The translations under genes and the position numbers were made by a program. Below the pieces are notes generated by a model. That model was not told the DNA's origin. It worked only from the letters and a program-made list of their open reading frames with translations, and made no database searches. This document shows positions 36,266 through 45,792 of a stretch of 64,000 nt of DNA, piece after piece (the stretch's first letter is position 1; each line of letters opens with the position of its first letter). The DNA lies in NCBI GenBank assembly GCA_910575275.1, contig CAJTEE010000007.1:205914-269913 (forward strand). Direction: 5' to 3'. This DNA is from Lachnospiraceae bacterium. Its GTDB lineage: Bacteria > Bacillota > Clostridia > Lachnospirales > Lachnospiraceae.

Positions 36266-36315
36266 AGAGATGTATTGTGGGGCAATAGAAAGTGCCTTGT
36301 GGTGCATCTCTTTTT
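36266..36315 (+). terminator. Terminator of the flavoprotein operon
   Basis: GAGATG (36267-36272) pairs with CATCTC (36305-36310) over a long loop with internal pairing, followed by TTTTT. Confidence 0.65.
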
Positions 36316-36759
36316 CAATAAAAAGCATATTAAATGAAACAGTTTTAATAAATTTATTCTTCGTTGTTTGAGAAGCAACCTATTTGCATTATACTACATC
36401 TTGGAGAAAAATTTTTGAGTAAAAAATTCAAAAATTCTGTTAAGTTGATTTGTGAATTTTGCAAGATGAGGGGGTTATGGGGATTTTCCCCTTATAAGCA
36501 ATTTTTACAGATTTCCATTCATGGAAAATTTGTAAAAAAACTGTCTATGGACGTCCATAGGCATTGCTTGCTGTTTCAGTATGGACAGTAAGCAGGGATT
36601 AGTCTGTAAGGCAGTTCTTCTTTAAGACTACTAAAACTTCATACGGATAGTACCGTCCGATTTCTTAAAAAATTTTAAACAGTTTTTGTAAATAGGAAGG
36701 TTTTTTACATATTTACCATTTAGAATATAATTGGGGATGAGTGGAAAGAGGGAGTGACA
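36316..36759. other. 440-bp A+T-rich gap with clustered palindromes
   Basis: No gene is supported. Three inverted repeats lie within 85 bases: GGGGATTTTCCCC (about 36479-36491), a nested repeat TTTTTACA...TGTAAAAA (36502-36538) around TTTCCAT-TC-ATGGAAA, and CTATGGACGTCCATAG (36545-36560), a perfect 16-bp palindrome. They precede an HTH gene and may be its operators or an old replication or attachment site. Confidence 0.5.
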
Positions 36760-37088
36760 ATGACCTCCGCAGGCCGCAGATTAGAGATTATCAGTATTCT
36801 TGTGGTCAGCGGTCATACTACATCAAAGGAGATGGCGCAGGGATTTGGTGTTACAAGGCGTACAATATTACATGATGTTTCAGTCCTCTCATATGGGTAT
36901 CCTGCATATACAAAGCCGGGGGAAGGCGGGGGGATTTTCATCATGGACAGTTACAAACCATATAATAATATACTCACTCCGGTAGAACAGGAAAGGCTCA
37001 AAAAATGTATGATGCGGCAGAGGGGGAGGATAAGAAAATTCTCGAACGTGTCCTGCGGAAATACGGTGCATATAAACTGGAACTGTAG
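36760..37088 (+). pseudogene. Small DeoR/WYL-type HTH regulator, frameshifted
   Basis: The N-terminal winged-helix domain is clear: RRLEIISILVVSGHTTSKEMAQGFGVTRRTILHDV. At six A (37000-37005) the frame changes; with seven A the protein would read on as LKKMYDAAEGEDKKILERVL and stop at 37088 with about 109 residues. Without correction it ends at 37092 with an unrelated tail. GAGGGAG five bases upstream fixes the start at 36760. The error is identical in type and context to that in the relaxase at 26887. Confidence 0.75.
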
Positions 37089-37445
37089 CTGAATGAAAAA
37101 TTGAGTACTGCAAATACATACAGGACATGGGGATATATGTAGCCAATATGTAGGTGCGCCACGATATGCCTGCTCTGATTTGTTTTCGGAGGGAACGTGA
37201 GGGAATGGATAGAAATCCACGGAGAACAATCCATTGAAGCAAAGGCATTGAGCGATAAAAACCTGACAAAATGCACAGCAGTTGTGCAGGGCGATGAAGC
37301 ATATCCGTGATAATGATACTTCTGAATTTTGATTGAAATTCAGTCATAAAATGACGGTGCAATTCCGATGTGGGCAGCGTAATGACCTGCCACCTGTATG
37401 TGATTTATCTGATTATGGAATGAGAGAAAATGACAGGGAATTTGA
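37089..37445. other. Decayed 350-bp gap with a cobalamin-riboswitch-like segment
   Basis: Only short broken frames are seen. The stretch 37354-37400 (GGTGCAATTCCG, then a GTGGGCAG / CTGCCAC stem ending in CCACCTGTA) resembles the core of cobalamin riboswitches (GGTG-x-AATCC, GCCACTGT). No B12-related gene follows, so a chance or relic match is quite possible. Confidence 0.3.
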
Positions 37446-37610
37446 ATGGTAAATAAGAAAAAAATCAGGAAAGAAAAACGGGAAAAGCCGACAAGAATTG
37501 TCGTGGAGCGTGTCTATCTCGGCGGTCAGAGCATGGAGGACGCTTTCCGCAAAATCAATGAAGAAACATTCAAGGAAAATATTACTGAAATCTTGACAAA
37601 AACGGTTTAA
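37446..37610 (+). CDS. Small pre-recombinase protein (second copy)
   Basis: Protein of 54 residues homologous to the one at 17182 (shared R/KIIV-VER-Y-G pattern with ME at the same place). Both start about 60-75 bases before a TnpX-like recombinase. Here that recombinase is truncated. The N-terminus is strongly basic (KKKIRKEKREK). It is a remnant of another Tn4451-type element. Confidence 0.65.
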   Translation: MVNKKKIRKEKREKPTRIVVERVYLGGQSMEDAFRKINEETFKENITEILTKTV

Positions 37611-37615
37611 CTTTC

Positions 37616-37948
<333 letters not shown>

Positions 37949-38153
37949 AGAACAATGGCAGCCAAAAGATTTTTTAGTTATCTTTAGAATGTATCAGCTA
38001 AATTTTGATGTAAAAGACCATAGTATTTTCAAAAAATATTGGGACAATTCTACTGTGAATTTTGTAGAAACGGGGACTTAGCTAAACTACCGGCCGACAT
38101 ACAAATTTATAGAGAGTATCGCCGCCATGCAGATACAGAATTGAGGTACAGAA

Positions 38154-38681
38154 ATGGAAAGAAATTTTTTTATGCAGACGAACAGAATCGGATTTTCAAA
38201 ATGGTCCGGAAGTGACCTCCCCTTTGCCGAAAGGTTGTGGGGCAATCAGGAGGTTACAAAATATATCTGTGCCAGCGGAAGATTCAGCAGGCAGGATATA
38301 AAAAATCGGCTAAATCAGGAAATAACCAATGGTGAAACACAAAATATAGAATATTTGCCTGTATTTGAAGTTACTACAGGCAAATTTATTGGATGCTGCG
38401 GACTGCGGCCATACAAAGAAAAGGAATATGAAATAGGAGTACACATGCTTCCCGAATTTTGGGGACAAGGTTATGCCTTCGAAGCTGCTGCTGCCATAAT
38501 CCAATATGCTTTTTCAGAGTTAAATGCCCAAAAACTGTTTGCAGGGCATAATCCGAATAATATATCTTCCCGAAAACTCTTAAATAAATTGGGGTTCATT
38601 TATATAGGTGATGAATTTTATCCGCCGACGGGATTGTATCACCCATCCTATGAATTAGATCCTGTCGATATCTCACAATAA
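38154..38681 (+). CDS. GNAT acetyltransferase, RimJ/RimL-like
   Basis: N-acetyltransferase of 175 residues. IGVHMLPEFWGQGYAFEAAAAIIQYAF carries the acetyl-CoA pyrophosphate loop (Q/R-x-x-G-x-G/A form, here GQGYA), and HNPNNISSRKLLNKLGF is the last helix-strand unit of the fold. The substrate may be a protein N-terminus, an amino acid or an antibiotic; the sequence does not decide. It lies at the right edge of the low-G+C mosaic and has no operon partners. Confidence 0.88.
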   Translation: MERNFFMQTNRIGFSKWSGSDLPFAERLWGNQEVTKYICASGRFSRQDIKNRLNQEITNGETQNIEYLPVFEVTTGKFIGCCGLRPYKEKEYEIGVHMLPEFWGQGYAFEAAAAIIQYAFSELNAQKLFAGHNPNNISSRKLLNKLGFIYIGDEFYPPTGLYHPSYELDPVDISQ

Positions 38682-38857
38682 GGTTTATCATCTATTTGCC
38701 AAGAAAACAGCAGAGCCGGCTAATCTGGAAGATATTCGGAAAACCCGATAACCCTCCGGGGGAAGCGCACGATTTTTGCGCCATGTCGAGATGACTCCCA
38801 GAGAGAGCGTCGAAGATACCCGGAAGGGAGCGGCAGTGGTGCCGGAGAGGCGGCGGT

Positions 38858-39298
38858 TTAAGTCTCGTGCCCATGGTCATAAAGGACCTGTATCTCCTTC
38901 GGCAGCTTGTCCGGCAGCATTCGATTCAGCCGGTCCTCGTTCCCATCCTGAATTGCCTGCTCATAATACCAGCACTTGAAGCGCAGCATATCCAGCGTCT
39001 TCTCAAGCTGCCGGATCTCCCCCTCCACGGCTGCCTTCCGTTTCAGGAAAAGCTCCTGCCTCAGGCCGTAGGTCTCGCTCCCCTCGGAGCACCATTCCAT
39101 AAACTGCTTGATGCTTTTGATTCCCAGACCGGATTTTTTCAGGCATTCGATCACGCGGAGCTCGTTAAGCTCCTTCTCCGAGAACCTGCGAATGCCGGAG
39201 CTGCGCTGCATATCCGGAAAAAGGCCCTCCCTGTCATAGTAACGCAGAGTGGAGATCGGGATGCCGAACATGTCTGCCACTTGTCCGATCGTATACAT
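38858..39298 (-). CDS. MerR-family transcriptional regulator
   Basis: Regulator of 146 residues. The N-terminal winged HTH reads YTIGQVADMFGIPISTLRYYDREGLFPD; a long dimerisation helix follows (about 80-120), and no Cys-based metal loop is seen, so it belongs with small-molecule or redox-type MerR proteins. GGAGG seven bases upstream sets the start at 39298. It is divergent from an aldo/keto reductase whose promoter has the 19-bp spacer typical of MerR-controlled promoters, so it is the likely activator of that operon. Confidence 0.92.
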   Translation of the reverse strand: MYTIGQVADMFGIPISTLRYYDREGLFPDMQRSSGIRRFSEKELNELRVIECLKKSGLGIKSIKQFMEWCSEGSETYGLRQELFLKRKAAVEGEIRQLEKTLDMLRFKCWYYEQAIQDGNEDRLNRMLPDKLPKEIQVLYDHGHET

Positions 39299-39354
39299 AT
39301 CTGATTCCTCCAAAATTATAGGGAACAACAAATTAGTCTGTCGTTTTTTAGCTA

Positions 39355-39385
39355 TTGACCTAAAGTCAGGTTCAGGTGTTAGAAT
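39355..39385 (+). promoter_or_regulatory. MerR-type promoter with 19-bp spacer
   Basis: TTGACC (39355-39360), 19-bp spacer, TAGAAT (39380-39385). Between them lies the dyad ACCT-n-AA ... TT-n-AGGT. Over-long spacers with a dyad between the boxes are the hallmark of MerR activation by DNA untwisting. Confidence 0.8.
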
Positions 39386-39499
39386 AATACAAAACGGCGG
39401 AAAAGTCAATGCCAGCCGGATTTTTGTGGAAGGAAAACCGTATCGGCGAGAGCATTGAACCGTTACGGAAAACAATAACAGGAAATGGAGGAATACCGG

Positions 39500-40597
39500 A
39501 TGGAATACCGGATTAACCAAAAGACGGGGGACAGAATCAGCGTGATTGGCCTGGGCTCCGGTCCGCTTGCAGAGGCGCCGGAGAAGGAGGCGGTGGAGGC
39601 ACTGCTTCTGGCACATGGAAACGGCATCAACTATGCGGATCTGGCGACCGCCGGGGCCAGGGCCTTTTCCCATTTCGGAAAGGCATTTGCCGGAATGCGG
39701 AAGGAGCTGTATTATCAGGTCCATTTCGGGGCGGATTATGAGAAGGGCGCGTACGGCTGGACGACAAAGCTGGACACGGTGAAGGCGCAGGTCGATTGGA
39801 TGCTTCGCGAGCTGCGGACGGATTACATAGATTACGGCTTCATCCACTGCCTAGATGCGGCGTCCGACTGGAGAGCCTATCAGAAAAACGGCGTGCTGGA
39901 ATATCTGCTGGAGATGAAGCGGCAGGGCATTGTCAGGCACATCGGCCTGTCCACGCATACGCCTGCGCTGGCAAAATTGGTTTTGGACACGGGGCTTGTG
40001 GAGCAGCTTATGTTTTCCATCAATCCGGGATACGATTACCGCCACGGTGAATACGCAAAGGGAAGTACGGATGAACGGCTGGAGCTTTACAGGCGCTGCG
40101 AGGCGGAGGGCATCGGGATTTCGGTCATGAAGCCGTTTTCCGGCGGGCAGCTTCTGGATAAAAAGACCTCGCCCTTTGGACGGGCGCTCACCAGCTACCA
40201 GTGCATCCAGTACGCGCTTGACAAGCCGGGCGTGCTGACCGTCCTGCCCGGGGTACGGGGTACAGAGGATGTAAAGAACCTTTTGGGATTTTTTGAAGCG
40301 GCACCGGAGGAAAAGGATTATGAGATCCTAGGCAGCTTCGCGCCGAAGGATGTGATCGGAACTTGTGTATACTGTAACCACTGCCAGCCGTGTCCGGCGG
40401 GCCTGAATGTGGGTCTGATTAATAAGTACTATGATCTGGCATCCGTGGCGGGCGATACGATGGCGGCGGATCATTACACGAAGCTTGAAAAGCATGCGTC
40501 CGACTGCACGGGCTGCGGCCACTGCGACAGCCGCTGTCCCTTCCGGGTCAGACAGTCGGAGAGAATGAAGACAATCGCAGAGTATTTTGGAAAATAA
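39500..40597 (+). CDS. Aldo/keto reductase with C-terminal 4Fe-4S domain
   Basis: Oxidoreductase of 365 residues. An aldo/keto reductase TIM barrel covers about 1-265 (VIGLGSGPL at the start, GFIHCLDAASDW, HIGLSTHTP, PFSGGQLL). The C-terminal domain contains CVYCNHCQPCP and CTGCGHCDSRCPF, cysteine sets able to bind an iron-sulfur cluster. The catalytic Tyr region is unusual (NYADLATAGARAFSHFG), so the standard Asp-Tyr-Lys-His tetrad is not fully evident. GGAGG sets the start at 39500 rather than 39485. It is the first gene of a MerR-controlled operon with the DUF362 gene. Confidence 0.9.
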   Translation: MEYRINQKTGDRISVIGLGSGPLAEAPEKEAVEALLLAHGNGINYADLATAGARAFSHFGKAFAGMRKELYYQVHFGADYEKGAYGWTTKLDTVKAQVDWMLRELRTDYIDYGFIHCLDAASDWRAYQKNGVLEYLLEMKRQGIVRHIGLSTHTPALAKLVLDTGLVEQLMFSINPGYDYRHGEYAKGSTDERLELYRRCEAEGIGISVMKPFSGGQLLDKKTSPFGRALTSYQCIQYALDKPGVLTVLPGVRGTEDVKNLLGFFEAAPEEKDYEILGSFAPKDVIGTCVYCNHCQPCPAGLNVGLINKYYDLASVAGDTMAADHYTKLEKHASDCTGCGHCDSRCPFRVRQSERMKTIAEYFGK

Positions 40598-40629
40598 GAG
40601 ATTCTATACAGGAAAGAGAGGGATTTGTT

Positions 40630-41631
40630 ATGACAGAGAAACGAATACAGCCCGGTACGGGCGGAGACCGGTATGTTCCTTATCAGGAGAGAACCGGCGG
40701 AGAGTCGGTCGTGTTTTTTACGAGAGAGCTGTCCGCGGAGGGGCTGCTGCGGATCTATGAACGGGTCGGGGAGGTACTGGGAGGTCGGGTGGCCGTCAAG
40801 CTCCACACCGGAGAGAAGAACGGGCCCAACATTATCCCGCGTGAGTGGGTGCGGGAGCTGATAGAGAAAAAGCTGCCTGACGGAACGATCATCGAGACCA
40901 ATTCCTACTATGAGGGGGACCGGGATACGACCGAGAAGCACCGGGAGACCTTAAAGGTCAACGGCTGGACCTTTGCCCCGGTGGACATCATGGACGAGAA
41001 TGGGGCGGTTTTCCTTCCCGTGAAGGGAGGGAAATGGTTTACCGAGATGTCTATGGGAAAGACGCTGCCGGACTATGATTCTTTGCTGGCTCTGACGCAT
41101 TTCAAGGGGCACACAAAGGGCGGCTTCGGGGGCTCCAACAAAAACCTCGGCATTGGCTGCGCGGACGGAAAGACCGGCAAGGCCATGATCCATTCTACGC
41201 CCGGGCAGAGCGATCCGTGGGATATAAGCGGTGAGGAGTTCATGGAGCGCATGACCGAGTCCACGAAGGCCGTGGCGGATTTCTTCGGCAAAAAGATTGC
41301 GTATATCAACGTCATGCGGAACATGTCGGTCTCGTGCGACTGCGAGGGCATCCATGCCGCGCCGGTGGTGACGCCGAATGTGGGAATTTGTGCCTCCCTG
41401 GACATTCTGGCGTTGGATCAGGCCGGTGTGGATCTTGTCTATGCGATGACCGAGGAGGAGCACCATGACCTCGTGGAGCGGATCGAGTCCCGCCACGGGC
41501 TGCGCCAGCTCTCCTACATGAAGGAGCTGGGTATGGGAAATGACCGCTACAGGCTGGTGGATATCGACCATGGAGATGCGGTGATCACGCCCGCGGACGC
41601 GGTCAGGAATCTTGTGCCGTTTGGCAGGTAG
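40630..41631 (+). CDS. DUF362-domain protein
   Basis: Protein of 333 residues. VAVKLHTGEKNGPNIIP near residue 55 and ALTHFKGHTKGGFGGSNKNLGIGCADGKTGKAM in the middle are typical for DUF362; the C-terminal half carries no ferredoxin cysteines, unlike the longer DUF362 proteins. It follows the ferredoxin-type reductase by 32 bases and is likely co-transcribed. DUF362 proteins commonly accompany iron-sulfur oxidoreductases; no reaction is established. Confidence 0.87.
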   Translation: MTEKRIQPGTGGDRYVPYQERTGGESVVFFTRELSAEGLLRIYERVGEVLGGRVAVKLHTGEKNGPNIIPREWVRELIEKKLPDGTIIETNSYYEGDRDTTEKHRETLKVNGWTFAPVDIMDENGAVFLPVKGGKWFTEMSMGKTLPDYDSLLALTHFKGHTKGGFGGSNKNLGIGCADGKTGKAMIHSTPGQSDPWDISGEEFMERMTESTKAVADFFGKKIAYINVMRNMSVSCDCEGIHAAPVVTPNVGICASLDILALDQAGVDLVYAMTEEEHHDLVERIESRHGLRQLSYMKELGMGNDRYRLVDIDHGDAVITPADAVRNLVPFGR

Positions 41632-41745
41632 ACGGCGGCGGATGGAATCACGATGCTAATTAACTGTGCAATCTCATTCTGGATTTTCTTTCCTGTTTTC
41701 AAGCTGATATTTAAGCAGGAGTAGAGGAAGGGGGACGGGGACGGC

Positions 41746-42531
41746 TTAATTCCCTTTCTCCCCATCCCCCGTATTCTGCCTGTAAAGGATCAAAAGACCA
41801 GAAAGTAAAAGATCCGGCACATACGCGATCTCATGGCGGCATAAGGGCGTGATAAACCGCGCCATGCCGCCGGTCGCGACCAACGTGGCGGGCGCGCCCA
41901 GTTCCAGCTCCATGCGGTCGATGAGGCCGTCTATGGAGGCGGCGTTGCCGTACATGATGCCGTTTCGCATGCATTCGATCGTGTTTTTCCCGATCACACG
42001 CTTCGGCACGTCGAGGTTGATGCGCGGGAGCTGCGCGGTGTTGCTGACGAGGGAGTTGAGGGCGACGTTGACGCCCGGCAGGATCACGCCTCCGATGTAG
42101 CAGCCGGTGCTGTCCACGACGTCCAGGGTCGTCGCGGTCCCCATGTCGATGACGATGACCGGGCTCTTATATTTGGCGATCGCGGCCACGGCGGCCACGA
42201 TCCGGTCTCCGCCGACCGTTTTTGGGTTGTCCATCTTGATGTTTAAGCCGGTCTTCATACCGGAGCCGACCAAGAGCGGCCGTTTGCCGGTGATTTTTTT
42301 GACGGCGGAGGAGACCGGGGCATTTAACGGCGGGACGACTGAGGAGAGGATTGCGCCCTCGATGTCGCCCCTCCTTACCCGGTGGATCTCCAGTATATTT
42401 TTAAACATGATCGCGTATTCCAGGCTGGTCTTCCGGTCATCGGTGGTGATCCGCTCCTCAAAATAGGTGCGGGTCTCGTCGATGCCTCCTACGACGATAT
42501 TGCTGTTTCCCATGTCAATCGCTAAAATCAT
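41746..42531 (-). CDS. coaX: Type III pantothenate kinase
   Basis: Phosphorylates pantothenate, the first step of coenzyme A synthesis, in the cytoplasm. This is the ASKHA-fold type III enzyme, which is not inhibited by CoA and requires a monovalent cation. Visible motifs are AIDMGNSN at the N-terminus, GGDRIVAAVAA and VIDMGTATT. Length of 261 residues is normal. The ATG at 42531 follows AAGGAG by eight bases; the in-frame ATG at 42549 lies before that site. It is divergent from coaBC, which catalyses the next steps of the same pathway. Confidence 0.95.
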   Translation of the reverse strand: MILAIDMGNSNIVVGGIDETRTYFEERITTDDRKTSLEYAIMFKNILEIHRVRRGDIEGAILSSVVPPLNAPVSSAVKKITGKRPLLVGSGMKTGLNIKMDNPKTVGGDRIVAAVAAIAKYKSPVIVIDMGTATTLDVVDSTGCYIGGVILPGVNVALNSLVSNTAQLPRINLDVPKRVIGKNTIECMRNGIMYGNAASIDGLIDRMELELGAPATLVATGGMARFITPLCRHEIAYVPDLLLSGLLILYRQNTGDGEKGN

Positions 42532-42694
42532 TGCGAAAACTCCTTCCACATTTGCCTCTTAAGTGCTATAATAGAAAACCAATAAGCGAAAACCCCGAAT
42601 TATTTATGGTGTTTCCTGTCCAAAACGGCCGTTTGGCCCTGGTGTCACCACATTTTATCATATAATTCCGGGAATTACAACGGAGGATTCCAAG

Positions 42695-43924
42695 ATGCTG
42701 AAGGGAAAAACCGTCCTTTTAGGCGTATCGGGCAGTATAGCGGCTTACAAGATTGCCTATCTGGCAAGTGCGTTAAAAAAGCTTTCTGCCGACGTCCATG
42801 TCCTGATGACGAAAAATGCCGTCAATTTCATCAATCCGATTACGTTTGAGACGCTGACCGGCAACAAATGCCTGGTGGACACGTTTGACCGCAATTTCCA
42901 GTTTTCCGTGGAGCACGTTGCGCTCGCGAAGAAGGCGGATGTGGTCATGATCGCCCCGGCGACGGCCAACGTGATCGCCAAGCTCGCGCATGGCCTGGCG
43001 GATGACATGCTGACGACGACCATTCTGGCCTGCACCTGCAAGAAGCTTATCAGCCCGGCCATGAACACGCGCATGTTTGAGAACCCGGTCACGCAGGACA
43101 ATTTAAAGACCTGCGAGCGCTACGGCATGGAGGTGATCGCCCCGGCGGACGGGTACCTGGCCTGCGGCGATACGGGGGCCGGGAAGATGCCGGAGCCGGA
43201 GGTCCTTTTGGAATCTATCATCCGGGAGCTCTGCTATCAAAAAGACCTGGCCGGGAAAAAGATCCTCGTGACGGCCGGGCCGACGAGAGAGGCGATCGAT
43301 CCGGTGCGCTATATTACGAACCATTCCACCGGCAAGATGGGCTACGCGGTGGCAAAGGCTGCAGCGTACCGCGGGGCCGATGTGACACTCGTGACGGGGC
43401 CCGTGGCGCTTAAGCCGCCGATGCTTGTGAAGGTGGTGCCGGTGGAGAGTGCGAGGGAGATGTTTGAGGCCGTGACGGAAAGAAGCGCCGGCATGGATGC
43501 GATCATCAAGGCGGCTGCGGTGGCAGACTACAGGCCGCGGTTTGTGAATCCCGAAAAGACAAAGAAAAAGGACGGCGAGCTGGCGATCGAGCTGGAACGG
43601 ACCGACGATATCCTAAAATGGCTTGGGGAACACAAACGAAAAGGACAGTTCCTCTGCGGCTTCTCGATGGAGACGGAGCATATGCTGGAAAATTCCAGGG
43701 CAAAGCTTGCGAAGAAGAATCTGGACATGATTGTCGCGAATAACCTGAAGGTAGAGGGCGCCGGCTTCGGCACCGATACGAATGTGGTGACATTTATTAA
43801 GAAGGAAAAGGAAGTCCAGCTTGAGAGGATGCCAAAGGATCAGGTGGCAGACCGGCTGCTGGATGAAATCTTTTTTGGACGCGCGCGGGACGAGGAACAG
43901 ACCGACGGCTCGGGATGCGTCTGA
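42695..43924 (+). CDS. coaBC: Bifunctional phosphopantothenoylcysteine decarboxylase / phosphopantothenate-cysteine ligase
   Basis: Makes 4'-phosphopantetheine from phosphopantothenate in two steps. The N-terminal flavin-dependent CoaC domain (1-180) has GVSGSIAAYK, the SPAMNTRMF substrate motif and the catalytic Cys in GYLACGDTGAGKMPE. The C-terminal CoaB domain (about 185-400) starts VTAGPTREAIDPVRYITNHS and contains AAVADY. Length of 409 residues is normal. GGAGG precedes the ATG. The 160-bp gap to coaX must contain both promoters. TAATTCC-GGGAATTA near 42664 is a short inverted repeat just before it. Confidence 0.96.
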   Translation: MLKGKTVLLGVSGSIAAYKIAYLASALKKLSADVHVLMTKNAVNFINPITFETLTGNKCLVDTFDRNFQFSVEHVALAKKADVVMIAPATANVIAKLAHGLADDMLTTTILACTCKKLISPAMNTRMFENPVTQDNLKTCERYGMEVIAPADGYLACGDTGAGKMPEPEVLLESIIRELCYQKDLAGKKILVTAGPTREAIDPVRYITNHSTGKMGYAVAKAAAYRGADVTLVTGPVALKPPMLVKVVPVESAREMFEAVTERSAGMDAIIKAAAVADYRPRFVNPEKTKKKDGELAIELERTDDILKWLGEHKRKGQFLCGFSMETEHMLENSRAKLAKKNLDMIVANNLKVEGAGFGTDTNVVTFIKKEKEVQLERMPKDQVADRLLDEIFFGRARDEEQTDGSGCV

Positions 43925-43972
43925 TAAATGGAGGCGGTTTGGGGAAAAGCAGGAACGGAGAGGAGATCGATT

Positions 43973-45622
43973 ATGAAAAGGAACAGAAACAACCAGGTAA
44001 CGGCCGCGGTGTTCGCGCTCGCGCTTGCCGTAACGGCGATGACCGGCTGCGGAGGCGGAAAGGGGAGCGCGGTCCCCGCGGGACAGAGCCAGACAGGGAC
44101 GGAGACGGCGGGAGGTCAGAGCGCGGCCCCCGAGGGAAAAGCATACAAGGATGAGATCCATGCGGTCATCCAGAGCACGCCGTCGCATTTAGACATCGCG
44201 ATGACGACCGAGGATGTGGCCGCGACCGTGGCGCAGGGGACGATTTTTGAGCAGCTCGTCGCGATCAACGAAAACTACGAGCCGATCCCGGAGCTTGCGG
44301 AGTCAATTGATGTGAACGCCGATACGACCGAATACACCTACCACCTGCGCCAGGGCGTCAAATTCCACAATGGCGAGGAGATGAAAGCGGATGACGTCGT
44401 GGCTTCGATGAACCGCTGGATCGAGGCGGCCAGCAATGCGCAGGCAATGGTCGGCGGCGCGCGCTTTGAGAAGGTGGATGACTATACCGTAGCGATCCGG
44501 ATGGAAGCGCCCTGCGCGTATTTAAACGAGCTGATCGCCGGTCTTGGCAACCGCGCGGCCATCATGCCGAAGTCCGTCATCGACGCGGCCGATGCGCAGA
44601 CCGGGATCGTGAAGGAGTACATCGGCACCGGGCCGTATAGGCTGGATACATGGGAGCAGGATCAGTATATCCGGCTCGTGAAATTTGAGGAGTATGTACC
44701 GTACGGGACTGAGGGCGATTATTCCGGCTGGGCTGGGTACAAGTATGCCTATACGCCGACGCTCTATTTTGACATCGTGACCGATCCGGGCACCGTGACG
44801 GCGGGTTTGCAGACCGGGGAATACGACGTGGCGTTTGACATCAACTACGACAACATCGACATGTTTAAAAACAACGGCGATTTCCAGGTGAAGCAGACGC
44901 TCGGCGAGGAGTCCATGCTCATTTTTAATAAGAAGGAAGGGCTCGGCGCGGATGAGAAGATCCGCCAGGCTGTGCAGGCTGCCTTAAACTGTGACGACAT
45001 TATGCTGGCCGCCTACAGCAAGCCTGAATTTTACGAGCTCTACGGTAGCTATATGTTCAAGGAGCAGAGCGACTGGTATACCGAGGAGGGCAGCGAGTAT
45101 TTCAATGCGAAGAACCCGGAGCGCGCAAAGGAGATTCTCGCAGAGGCCGGGTATAACGGCGAGCCGTTTAAGCTTCTTGTGGCCGCTGACAGCGATGATT
45201 TCTACAAGATGGCCGTGGTGGTCAAGAGCCAGCTTGACGCGGCGGGAATCCCCTGCGAGCTTCTGACATACGACTGGTCCACCTTCGTCGGCATCCGCAA
45301 CAACGAGCCGGATCAATACAATGCATTTATCACCTCCTTTTCGCCGAAGGTCATCCCGACCATGAACCTGTATCTTTCCGCAGACTGGGCCGGCTGGTGT
45401 ACAGACGAACAGATCCAAGAGGGCTTAAAGTCCATCAATTCCGATACCTCGAAGGAAAACGCGGTAAAGACGTGGACTGAGCTTCAGGGCTATATGCTGG
45501 AGACGTCTGTGCCGGTTGTCAAGTTCGGAAGCAATTTCCGCTTCATGGTGGCAAAAGGCGGATTTGACGGCCTGGAGTTTTTTGAGAGGCCGCTTCTCAT
45601 CAACGCGAGACTGTACGAGTAA
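43973..45622 (+). CDS. Oligopeptide/nickel-type ABC transporter substrate-binding lipoprotein
   Basis: Extracytoplasmic family 5 binding protein of 549 residues. A signal peptide ends at the lipobox MTGC, so it is lipid-anchored. The binding domain shows [20 protein letters not shown], the usual SBP_bac_5 segment, and [10 protein letters not shown] in the second lobe. The ATG at 43973 after GGAGAGGAG is preferred to the in-frame ATG at 43928. It is followed by two permeases and two ATPases. The ligand may be peptides, nickel chelates or similar small molecules. Confidence 0.92.
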   Translation: MKRNRNNQVTAAVFALALAVTAMTGCGGGKGSAVPAGQSQTGTETAGGQSAAPEGKAYKDEIHAVIQSTPSHLDIAMTTEDVAATVAQGTIFEQLVAINENYEPIPELAESIDVNADTTEYTYHLRQGVKFHNGEEMKADDVVASMNRWIEAASNAQAMVGGARFEKVDDYTVAIRMEAPCAYLNELIAGLGNRAAIMPKSVIDAADAQTGIVKEYIGTGPYRLDTWEQDQYIRLVKFEEYVPYGTEGDYSGWAGYKYAYTPTLYFDIVTDPGTVTAGLQTGEYDVAFDINYDNIDMFKNNGDFQVKQTLGEESMLIFNKKEGLGADEKIRQAVQAALNCDDIMLAAYSKPEFYELYGSYMFKEQSDWYTEEGSEYFNAKNPERAKEILAEAGYNGEPFKLLVAADSDDFYKMAVVVKSQLDAAGIPCELLTYDWSTFVGIRNNEPDQYNAFITSFSPKVIPTMNLYLSADWAGWCTDEQIQEGLKSINSDTSKENAVKTWTELQGYMLETSVPVVKFGSNFRFMVAKGGFDGLEFFERPLLINARLYE

Positions 45623-45682
45623 AAGAGACGTGACAGGAGCAGGAGGGGCTCCAAGCCCCTACATGTAACGCTGTCTTAACAG

Positions 45683-45727
45683 GCCGCCGGAGCAAAAGGA
45701 CCGTTTATGGGGCCGTGCTCCGGCGGC
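45683..45727 (+). other. Intercistronic stem-loop between binding protein and permease genes
   Basis: A 12-bp perfect stem (45683-45694 with 45716-45727). No T-run follows, so partial termination or protection of the upstream mRNA, giving more binding protein than permease, is likely. Confidence 0.6.
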
Positions 45728-45792
45728 GCCTGTGTTATAAAAGGAGGGAACGGTTCAAACGATCCCTGGGCTGTTCCGTAAAAGGAGTTCCA

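Noticed and set aside
36364..36591. 75-codon frame in the gap before the HTH gene
   Set aside because: It lacks a ribosome site and crosses three palindromes; no family recognised.
37198..37311. 37-codon frame starting with GTG in the decayed gap
   Set aside because: Too short, no recognisable family, and surrounded by broken sequence.
39299..39847. N-terminal extension of the MerR frame to 329 residues
   Set aside because: The extension is antisense to the aldo/keto reductase and its promoter; GGAGG lies directly before the internal ATG at 39298.
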